A program made the position numbers and the translations under genes. This document shows positions 1-5,581 of a stretch of 7,137 nucleotides of DNA, piece by piece (the stretch's first letter is position 1; each line of letters begins with the position of its first letter). Location of the stretch: contig DOUU01000411.1 in the NCBI GenBank assembly GCA_003520425.1, positions 6,686 through 13,822 of the forward strand, read 5' to 3'. The DNA comes from Deltaproteobacteria bacterium. GTDB lineage: Bacteria; Myxococcota_A; UBA9160. Below the pieces are notes generated by a model, which saw only the letters and a program-made list of their open reading frames with translations, did not search any database and had not been told where the DNA came from.

Positions 1-148
1 CTCGCGCGGCAACGTGCGCTCTCTCGGACCACGCGACCGCAGCGTGATACGGAACGAGCTTTTGGCCCGAAGTCACCGAAGGCGAAGCTTCCGGAGCATC
101 CTTGAAGGGAGTATCGCATTCCGGGACCTTCGGTCTGGTCGGCGCCAT
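1..148 (-). CDS. Possible N-terminal part of an unrecognised protein, running off the left edge
   Basis: An ATG at 146-148 on the minus strand opens a frame of 49 codons that stays open to the left edge of the window. An in-frame TAG lies four codons upstream, so this ATG is the first possible start. The visible peptide begins MAPTRPKVPECD, is rich in proline and alanine, and matches no family I recognise. The ribosome-binding site is weak (AGACTGG directly before the ATG). Third-position GC is only moderate. A competing plus-strand frame enters from the edge and ends with TGA near 173, and I cannot exclude it. If real, this would be a gene downstream of the P450 on the same strand. Only the sequence to the left of the window can settle it. 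Confidence 0.2.
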   Translation of the reverse strand, partial: MAPTRPKVPECDTPFKDAPEASPSVTSGQKLVPYHAAVAWSERAHVAAR

Positions 149-391
149 CCAGTCTACTGTCTACGACCCGAATGAGACACTGAGGAACCCCGGCTCCGTG
201 TTGCAGGCGATCAGCCCGGCAACCCTGAAGCAGCCGGAGCGTCCGCGCGTGCAACGCGGGCTTCGCATGGCTCGCGGCGGTGAGCGCTTTGAAGCGGTCG
301 CCTCCCAGCCCAGCCTATCCTGCTTCATCGCAACGACCTCCTGAACAAGCCCGGGCCTCGTCGCGCTCCCCGGAGCCAGCGGTCGCGGGCG
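149..391. other. Intergenic stretch downstream of the P450 gene
   Basis: I see no protein-like reading frame here. The short open frames on both strands are low-complexity arginine-, serine- and alanine-rich translations typical of GC-rich DNA. There is no T-tract terminator, tRNA-like fold or long repeat. The only structure I can point to is the hairpin pair immediately to the right (392-421). Confidence 0.5.
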
Positions 392-421
392 GTAGGCGTT
401 GCGCCTACTGGAGAGGCGCAA
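392..421. terminator. Two overlapping, mutually exclusive hairpins at the P450 stop codon
   Basis: Two perfect inverted repeats share bases. Stem A pairs GTAGGCG (392-398) with CGCCTAC (402-408) around a 3-base loop. Stem B pairs TTGCGCCT (399-406) with AGGCGCAA (414-421) around a 7-base loop. The P450 stop codon (405-407) lies in both. No T-run follows in the minus-strand transcript, so this is not a textbook intrinsic terminator. It could be a weak terminator, a stabilising 3' stem-loop or an RNA switch. The pairing is directly visible and the function is inferred. Confidence 0.45.
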
Positions 422-1766
422 AATTGACCGGCAATCCGTCCAGCGGCTTGGAGATCGGCGCCTGCTGAATCGGCATGCGATAGCCATCGGGTACTGTCCA
501 GCGATAGCGCAGCAGGAGCTGGTGCATGACGAGCCGCACCTGCGTCTCGGCAAACCGGCGTCCGATACACATGTGGGCACCTCCGCCAAAGGGTATCCAG
601 TGGTGGGTATGGCGATCCTGCTCCGCGCGATCCGGTGAGAAGCGATCGGGATCCCAACGCCACGGCTCTGTCCACCATTGGCTCATGTGATGTGTATGGA
701 TCGGCGAGACGACCACCATCGTGCGGCCCGGGATGCGATAACCGCCGAATTCCAACTCCTGGGTGGCGATCCGCGGGATGACCGGCAGCGGCGGATAGCG
801 ACGAAGGGTCTCGTACATCGCCCAGGTCAGACCCTGCAGCCGATCGAGGTCATCGTATCCAGGAAGCTCGATCCCGAGCGCGCGACTTTCCTCGCGCAGC
901 CTCTGTTGCCACCCCGGGTGGCGCGCGAGTTCGTAGGTCAAGGACGTGAGCGTGCTGGTGGTGGTGTCGTGGGCTGCCATCATCAGGAAGATCATGTGGT
1001 CGAGGACTTCGCCGTCCAGCAGCACATCACCTTCTTCGGAACGAGCGCGACACAAGCGACTGAACATGTCGAGCCCTTGGTCGGCGCGCTTTTTCTCCAG
1101 CATGCCCCCCAAAAACCCAAGCATGAACGCACGCCCCTTGAGGCCACGATAGAACTCGAGCCCTGGAATGCGAAGCCGCAGCCGCGACATCGAGGCCGCC
1201 ACCATGTCTTCGAATGCGGAGTTCATACGGCGCGTTGCCGGTCCGAGATCCGTACCGATGAAGATCGACGCCGCGAGGTCGAGGGTGAGTGCCTTGAAGG
1301 CCTTAAACGCTCCAATCGGACTGCCGGCCGCGTCCCAATTGTCGATCCCAGCGCTCACCTTCGGACCCATGCGTTCGGCGTAATCCCGAAGGACAGGACG
1401 GGTAAAGGCCTCATGCATGATCTTGCGGTGGTGCTTATGGTCCGCACCGTCGCGGAGCAGCAGGCCATTCGGAAAGATTCGCCCCATGATCTGTGTCCAC
1501 GGGCGGCGCGCCGAAAAGATCTGCTCGCGGTCCATGAGCACGAACCGGTTCGCGTCGGGACCAAAGAGGTTTACAAACCGGATCGGGCCACCGATCTGGA
1601 CCACGACTGGCCCAAGCGCCTCATACTGCTCGGTGAGGCTCGTCAGCATGTCGCGGCGTGCGGCTCCTGCGGAGAGCAGCATGCGCAGTGCGCGGAAGAG
1701 GCCATTGTGCGGGATCTCGGCGAAGGGTTTGGTTTCGGGAGCCGGGGCAGGCTCAGGCGTGCTCAT
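405..1766 (-). CDS. Cytochrome P450 monooxygenase (453 aa, soluble bacterial type)
   Basis: Heme-thiolate monooxygenase, expected to insert one oxygen atom from O2 into an organic substrate using electrons from a ferredoxin or flavodoxin partner. All hallmark motifs are present in order: an H-x-x-x-R-like C-helix segment (about 110-114), the I-helix oxygen-activation motif AAHDTT (264-269), the K-helix E-T-L-R (319-322), the PERF-type DPDRF (372-376), and the heme loop FGGGAHMCIG with ligand Cys400. There is no N-terminal membrane anchor; the first 20 residues are proline-rich. The C-terminal segment with KPLDGLPV resembles the CYP51/CYP26/CYP120-like clan, but I cannot name a family or substrate. 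The ATG start is supported by AAGGA at 1776-1780, nine bases upstream and inside the regulator gene. The start overlaps the end of the TetR gene by 14 bases, so the two are probably translationally coupled. No ferredoxin or reductase gene is in the window. Confidence 0.97.
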   Translation of the reverse strand: MSTPEPAPAPETKPFAEIPHNGLFRALRMLLSAGAARRDMLTSLTEQYEALGPVVVQIGGPIRFVNLFGPDANRFVLMDREQIFSARRPWTQIMGRIFPNGLLLRDGADHKHHRKIMHEAFTRPVLRDYAERMGPKVSAGIDNWDAAGSPIGAFKAFKALTLDLAASIFIGTDLGPATRRMNSAFEDMVAASMSRLRLRIPGLEFYRGLKGRAFMLGFLGGMLEKKRADQGLDMFSRLCRARSEEGDVLLDGEVLDHMIFLMMAAHDTTTSTLTSLTYELARHPGWQQRLREESRALGIELPGYDDLDRLQGLTWAMYETLRRYPPLPVIPRIATQELEFGGYRIPGRTMVVVSPIHTHHMSQWWTEPWRWDPDRFSPDRAEQDRHTHHWIPFGGGAHMCIGRRFAETQVRLVMHQLLLRYRWTVPDGYRMPIQQAPISKPLDGLPVNFAPLQ

Positions 1767-2328
1767 CGCGTTGATTCCTTACCGGCTTCTTGGGGCGGCG
1801 CGCGCGCCCCTTTGCGGTGACTACTGTGAGCAGGCGGTCGACATCCTGGCGCTCAATGGGCCAGGGTACGTAGTAGTGCGCTACGCCCGCGGAAAACAGG
1901 AGGCACGCACGGACCCTGGCCTCCTGGCGCTCGAATCCCAGATCCAAGAACGCGGTTTCGACAAACTCGAGGAGCACGCGATCAGCCCTCTGGACCGCGC
2001 TTGCGGCGCGCCGATTGCTCGTCGCCCACGAGCGCATCGCACGGTCGAGAGCCGACATCCGACGGTCCCAGGCAAGGCCAGCCAGGCGCCTCAGGCGCTC
2101 CATGGGATGAGTGGCGCGAGCCAGCGCCAAGCCCTCTTCCAGCTGCTCCGCGCCGAAGTAGTCCGCGAGCGCATCCAAGTACTCGTCCATATTCGACCAA
2201 TGGTGATAGAAGCTGCCCGTAGTGACTCCCAAAGACTCGGTCAATGCCGCAAGCCGGACTGCATCGGGTCCTCCGGCGCGCAGCAATCCCTGGCCAGCCA
2301 CCAACCAATCCGTACGCGAGGTGCTCAT
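1753..2328 (-). CDS. TetR-family transcriptional regulator (191 aa)
   Basis: Probable ligand-responsive DNA-binding repressor. The N-terminal helix-turn-helix runs from about residue 24 to 45: V-R-L-A-A-L-T-E-S-L-G-V-T-T-G-S-F-Y-H-H-W, with the TetR-typical G-S-F-Y-H-H-W recognition helix. It is followed by an all-helical ligand and dimerisation domain; total length is normal for the family. The ATG at 2326-2328 was chosen because it gives the usual short lead-in before helix 1; GGGGGA (2339-2344) lies 10 bases upstream. A GTG at 2383-2385 is a serious alternative: it overlaps the upstream stop as GTGA, has GGGGA six bases before it, and would give 210 residues. The gene lies third in the minus-strand operon and overlaps the P450 start by 14 bases. 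By context it likely controls the divergent promoter at 4263-4340 and so its own operon. The ligand is unknown. Confidence 0.93.
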   Translation of the reverse strand: MSTSRTDWLVAGQGLLRAGGPDAVRLAALTESLGVTTGSFYHHWSNMDEYLDALADYFGAEQLEEGLALARATHPMERLRRLAGLAWDRRMSALDRAMRSWATSNRRAASAVQRADRVLLEFVETAFLDLGFERQEARVRACLLFSAGVAHYYVPWPIERQDVDRLLTVVTAKGRARRPKKPVRNQRDEHA

Positions 2329-2381
2329 CGGCGCCACGTCCCCCAAAAAGCGCACGACGGGAGCAATGGATGTACCGGGGT

Positions 2382-3554
2382 TCACAGCATGTCCCCGACT
2401 CGGGGAGCAAGCCCAGCCTCGATGCGTCCCACCAGCTCCGCCGTACGGTCCCAGTCGAAAATCACGTGCCCCTTCAGCATCTCGACATCGCGCTGGAAGC
2501 GCTGAAAGGGGGACGTCTCGAAGTAGATGCTTGCACCGGAGCCTTCGCACACAATTGAGATCACCTCTCGCGACATGCGCACGGTGCTCGCGGCGGCAAG
2601 CCGCACCGCGGCGAGCTCCTTCGAGGTCGGGCCTTCCGGGCGCTCGCACGTTCGGCCCACCGCCACGAGCGCTGCCTCCCAGGCAGCGCCCGCCGCGCGC
2701 GCGACGGCCAGGGCCTCGGCGAGGCGGGCCTGCGCCGTAGGCCGCTCGACTTGACGCTCGCCGATGCTGTAGGCAAGCACCCGCTCTTTCAGGCGCTGGC
2801 AGAAGAGCTCGACACAGCGCTCGGCGGCTCCGAGGGCGGGTGCAGCGGCCACAAGCGCGAGCACAGGCAACACAGGGTATGCCGAGAATGGATCCTGTGT
2901 CTCATCGAGTCCCTCTGGGATGCCGCGGCGCAGCAGCGCTTCGCCCAGCGCCGTCCGATGCTGGGGAACAAACACGTCGCTGATCACCACCGTGTTGCTT
3001 CCGGTGGCGCGCATTCCAGAGGTAAACCAAACGTCCTCGATGCTCACGTCCCCGATCGGAACGACGCAAAACCGAGTGACAAACGGCGGTTTCGGGCTCT
3101 CAATCGCGTGTACGATCAGCCAGTCAGCGTGCATCACGCCGGTGGCCCATTCCCAGCGCCCGGAGAGCCGATAGCCGCCGCGGGTCGGCTTCAGATGGCC
3201 GGTAGGTGCCAAGGGGGCCGGTGCCAGCACATAGGGCCGCTCGCCGAAAAGTTCACGTTGCAGCTCGTGCCCAAACTTGGCGAGAAGCCAATTGTGCATC
3301 GCCAGGAAAGTCAGCGTCCAGGCAGAGGACGGACACCCGTGCGCAAGCCGGCGGGCAACCTGGGCCAAGGTGTCGAGACCCAGCCCGAAACCGCCGCAGC
3401 CTTTGGGCACCACCATCCGGAACAGTTCAGCACGCACCGCGTCCGCGATGGTCTCGTCCGGGAGACGCCGCAAGATCTCCGCGTGCCGGGCCCGTGCCTC
3501 GAGGAGGGGGACCAAGGCGGCGCAGCGTTCCAGCATCTTCTCATGTGTGGACAC
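2382..3554 (-). CDS. HsaA/HpaH-like flavin-dependent monooxygenase, oxygenase component (390 aa, acyl-CoA dehydrogenase fold)
   Basis: Predicted oxygenase subunit of a two-component, reduced-flavin-dependent hydroxylase (group D), which in characterised relatives ortho-hydroxylates phenols to catechols. Visible similarities to HsaA, judged from memory of that sequence, include RRLPDET (29-35), SGRWEWATG-x-x-HA-x-W (131-145), DVWFTSGMRATGSNT (174-188), DVFVPQHR (193-200), GSGA (338-341), and a C-terminal region around QRFQRDVEMLKGH (351-363). The length matches HsaA (about 394 aa). These features favour a hydroxylase over a true acyl-CoA dehydrogenase. The annotated start is GTG at 3552-3554, with no clear Shine-Dalgarno. 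An in-frame ATG at 3534-3536 is possible but would shorten the N-terminus relative to relatives. It lies 12 bases after the VOC gene, in the same frame, and its stop touches a possible GTG start of the TetR gene. The flavin reductase partner is not in the window. Substrate unknown; DszC- or HpaH-like roles remain possible. Confidence 0.88.
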   Translation of the reverse strand: MSTHEKMLERCAALVPLLEARARHAEILRRLPDETIADAVRAELFRMVVPKGCGGFGLGLDTLAQVARRLAHGCPSSAWTLTFLAMHNWLLAKFGHELQRELFGERPYVLAPAPLAPTGHLKPTRGGYRLSGRWEWATGVMHADWLIVHAIESPKPPFVTRFCVVPIGDVSIEDVWFTSGMRATGSNTVVISDVFVPQHRTALGEALLRRGIPEGLDETQDPFSAYPVLPVLALVAAAPALGAAERCVELFCQRLKERVLAYSIGERQVERPTAQARLAEALAVARAAGAAWEAALVAVGRTCERPEGPTSKELAAVRLAAASTVRMSREVISIVCEGSGASIYFETSPFQRFQRDVEMLKGHVIFDWDRTAELVGRIEAGLAPRVGDML

Positions 3555-3566
3555 GCGCGTTTTCGA

Positions 3567-4262
3567 TCAGCTGCGAGAATGTCTCGCTACGGGCGGAGTC
3601 GTTTCACTCACTGTGCGCAACAAATAGTCGTCGGACATCGCCACCATCCGTGCGTACACTTTCGCAGGGTATGTCAAACGGGGACCCGGAGAATCAAGCG
3701 GCGGCTGAGGCACCGGAGACGTCGACCCCTTTCGCTCCACCGGGTGCCGATAGCGCGCGAGCTCGTCAGGCGAGATTCCCGCGAGTTCCACTACTTCCGG
3801 ATCGATCCAGGAGTCCCCGTCGATCGCCGCGTGGGAGGTCGAGACTTCGAGCGTTAGATCCTCTGGCCCCGCAAAGTAAATCGACTTGCAGAAGCCGTGA
3901 TCGATCGGACCGAAGGCGTGGATGCCGCAGCCGCGCACTCGGTCACGGAGAGCCAAGAGCTGCGCCTCGTCCTCGACATCGAACGCCAAGTGCTGCATCG
4001 TGCCGCCGGCGCACGGGCTGGCTCCATTGCCTGCGTGAGTGATGCCGATCTTGGACTCAATCGCAGCGTTGGCCGGATGGTGAACCAAGGCGAGGTACGA
4101 CCGATCGTTCAGGCGCAGGAAGCCGTGCCAGGCACCAGGCACGCCGTGCATCCAAAAGAGTGCAACCAACTCGAATCCTAACACCTCCGAGAAGAACTCG
4201 ATCTGCTTCTTGATGTCGCACGTGCTGATCGCGAGATGATGGATTCCCCGCGGATGAGTCAT
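3567..4262 (-). CDS. VOC-family protein, extradiol-dioxygenase-like, one domain plus conserved-looking tail (231 aa)
   Basis: One vicinal-oxygen-chelate domain made of two beta-alpha-beta-beta-beta modules (about 4-63 and 86-142). A 2-His-1-Glu metal site is visible: His8 or His9 in GIHHLAI, His91 in MQHLAFDV, and Glu139 in LTLEVS. His122 and Tyr129 (I-D-H-GFCKS-I-Y-FA-G-P) fall where extradiol dioxygenases have their second-shell His and Tyr. The stretch nearly fits the extradiol signature pattern, differing at two positions. Expected role: Fe(II)- or Mn(II)-dependent ring opening of a catechol. Other VOC chemistry (epimerase, lyase) is possible. Residues 144-231 form an extra tail with SWIDPEVVELAGIS (151-164) and PVPQPP (183-188); I associate this tail with an uncharacterised VOC subgroup. 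The start is firm: GAGGAGG (4267-4273) lies four bases before the ATG. First gene of the minus-strand operon, facing the divergent promoter. Confidence 0.9.
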   Translation of the reverse strand: MTHPRGIHHLAISTCDIKKQIEFFSEVLGFELVALFWMHGVPGAWHGFLRLNDRSYLALVHHPANAAIESKIGITHAGNGASPCAGGTMQHLAFDVEDEAQLLALRDRVRGCGIHAFGPIDHGFCKSIYFAGPEDLTLEVSTSHAAIDGDSWIDPEVVELAGISPDELARYRHPVERKGSTSPVPQPPLDSPGPRLTYPAKVYARMVAMSDDYLLRTVSETTPPVARHSRS

Positions 4263-4267
4263 GAGTC
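4254..4267. repeat. Tandem 7-base repeat across the VOC gene start codon
   Basis: ATGAGTC occurs twice in direct tandem (4254-4260 and 4261-4267, plus-strand reading). On the coding minus strand this is GACTCAT twice, with the start ATG formed at the junction. It lies between the ribosome-binding site and the first codons. It may be chance or a small replication-slippage duplication. Confidence 0.6.
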
Positions 4268-4340
4268 CTCCTCAACGGGTTTGAAAGGCCCCGCGGCTTG
4301 GATCGCATGCTAACATAAGTCGACCTACGGAGTCCAGAGC
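4263..4340. promoter_or_regulatory. Divergent promoter/operator region between the two transcription units
   Basis: This 78-base gap separates the starts of the VOC gene (minus) and the hydrolase gene (plus), so both promoters and probably the operator must lie here or inside the adjoining coding ends. It contains the minus-strand Shine-Dalgarno GAGGAGG (4267-4273), an AT-richer patch TAACATAAGT (4311-4320) that could supply a -10 element in either direction, and two 6-base palindromes, GCATGC (4305-4310) and GTCGAC (4319-4324). TTGAAA (4281-4286) and TTGGAT (4298-4303) are -35-like but at poor spacing, so I do not assign exact promoters. No long, clean TetR palindrome is obvious. Confidence 0.6.
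4329..4332 (+). promoter_or_regulatory. Ribosome-binding site of the hydrolase gene
   Basis: GGAG lies eight bases upstream of the ATG at 4341, supporting that start. Confidence 0.7.
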
Positions 4341-5516
4341 ATGGCGAACCCGTCCCGACCCTACCAGCGTATTCCGTATCTGATCCTCCACCGCGATCCG
4401 GCGGGCCCGGGAGCCGTACGCGACGTATATGGAGGCACCGGCGAGTTTGTGGCGTTGGAGTCGCATCTCTTGCGGCCCGAGAACAACCCGTCGAACAGTG
4501 TCATCGTCATGATGCATCCGATCGGCGGCGGTGCTTACCTGCCAATGACCACAGCGCTTGCGAAGGCAGGGCTTCACGTGATCTATTGCAACAGCCGGTA
4601 CCGCGGCAATGACAGTGCGCTCATAATGGAGAAGTGCGTGCTCGACCTCGGGGCATGCATTGGCGATCTCAAGACCAGATTCGGCTATGAGAAAGTCATC
4701 TTGGGAGGTTGGTCAGGAGGAGGGTCGCTCTCGCTCTTCTACCAGGATCAAGCGGAGAACCCAACCATCACTCATACACCGGCGGGCGATGAGGTCGATC
4801 TGGTCTCTGCGAAGCTGATTCCAGCCGACGGCGTGTTGTTGCTGGCCGCGCATATTAGTCGCTCCATCACGATGACGGAATGGTTGGATCCCTCGATTCT
4901 GGACGAAGACGCACCCTTTGATCGAGAGCCTTCGCTGAACATTTACGATCGTCGATGCCCGGAACGTCCTCCCTACAGCGCAGAGTTCGTCGGGCGGTTC
5001 CGCGAAGCGCAAGTCGCACGCAACCGCCGGATTACCGGGCGCGCGAAGAAGCAATTGGCGGAGCTCAAAGCGAGTGGCCATCCTGACGCCGAACGCTGTT
5101 TTGTGGTGCAAGGGACGATGTGCGACGTTCGATGGACCGATCCTTCTCAGGACGCGTCCGACCGGCGCCCTTACACCTGCTACTTGGGAGATCCGGTGCT
5201 CGCGAACGACGGGCCGGTTGGTCTGGGTCGGTTTACCACGTTGCGGTCTTGGCTGTCTCAATGGAGCTACGATGAGAGTCGAGCCAATGGCGTGAGGAAC
5301 GCGGCCAGAGTTTCCTGCCCTGTCTTGGTCATCAACAATTCTGCGGATCTGGCATGCACCCCAAGTCATGCACAGCGGCTCTTTGAGGCAATCGCGTCGA
5401 AGGACAAGGGATTTGTGGAGATTAAGGGCGCCGATCACTACTACCTCGAGAGACCGGACTTGCTTCCAGAGGCTGTTCGCGCAGTCACGACCTGGATGGC
5501 AGACCGAGAGTTTTGA
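4341..5516 (+). CDS. Alpha/beta-hydrolase fold enzyme (391 aa)
   Basis: Serine hydrolase of the alpha/beta-hydrolase fold, probably cytoplasmic because no signal peptide is visible. The catalytic set is readable: oxyanion-hole loop MHPIGGG (58-64), nucleophile Ser125 in GGWSGGG (122-128), acid Asp336 in NSADLAC (333-339) after the strand VLVINN, and His366 in GADHYY (363-368). The roughly 200-residue stretch between nucleophile and acid is much longer than in 280-290-residue C-C bond hydrolases of meta-cleavage pathways, so a large cap or lid domain is likely. It contains several cysteines and charged segments (about 200-290). Context next to a dioxygenase-like VOC protein suggests cleavage of a ring-fission product, but ester, lactone or thioester hydrolysis is equally allowed by sequence. 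It is transcribed divergently from the oxygenase operon and is followed 65 bases later by the SDR. By eye its third-position GC is lower than that of the SDR. Confidence 0.93.
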   Translation: MANPSRPYQRIPYLILHRDPAGPGAVRDVYGGTGEFVALESHLLRPENNPSNSVIVMMHPIGGGAYLPMTTALAKAGLHVIYCNSRYRGNDSALIMEKCVLDLGACIGDLKTRFGYEKVILGGWSGGGSLSLFYQDQAENPTITHTPAGDEVDLVSAKLIPADGVLLLAAHISRSITMTEWLDPSILDEDAPFDREPSLNIYDRRCPERPPYSAEFVGRFREAQVARNRRITGRAKKQLAELKASGHPDAERCFVVQGTMCDVRWTDPSQDASDRRPYTCYLGDPVLANDGPVGLGRFTTLRSWLSQWSYDESRANGVRNAARVSCPVLVINNSADLACTPSHAQRLFEAIASKDKGFVEIKGADHYYLERPDLLPEAVRAVTTWMADREF

Positions 5517-5569
5517 ATCGACCTGGATCTGGATGTAGGTTCCGGCAAGGAAGGGGGCTGCGGCGCAGC

Positions 5570-5574
5570 AGGAG
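5570..5574 (+). promoter_or_regulatory. Ribosome-binding site deciding the SDR start
   Basis: AGGAG ends seven bases before GTG 5582-5584. This is the best-placed Shine-Dalgarno in the region. Third-position GC in the SDR frame is low before it and high after it, so I prefer this GTG over the ATG codons at 5597 and 5645 and the TTG at 5513. Confidence 0.6.
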
Positions 5575-5581
5575 AGCTCGA

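Noticed and set aside
678..1820. 380-codon open frame on the plus strand opposite the P450
   Set aside because: It is the antisense shadow of a clearly conserved P450 gene. Its translation is rich in Arg, His and Glu without any motif, as expected in GC-rich DNA.
2382..3554. Reading the acyl-CoA-dehydrogenase-fold gene as a fatty-acid beta-oxidation dehydrogenase
   Set aside because: The DVWFTSGMRATGSNT, SGRWEWATG and QRFQRDV regions match flavin-dependent hydroxylases such as HsaA better, and the neighbours are oxygenases rather than beta-oxidation enzymes.
1417..3857. Long plus-strand open frames (1417-2505 and 2751-3857) opposite the TetR, hydroxylase and VOC genes
   Set aside because: They run antisense across several real genes and their boundaries, show no domain, and have no good ribosome-binding sites.
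5513..5581. TTG at 5513 as the SDR start, overlapping the hydrolase stop
   Set aside because: The added segment has low third-position GC and no homology to SDR N-termini, while AGGAG followed by GTG at 5582 is much better placed.
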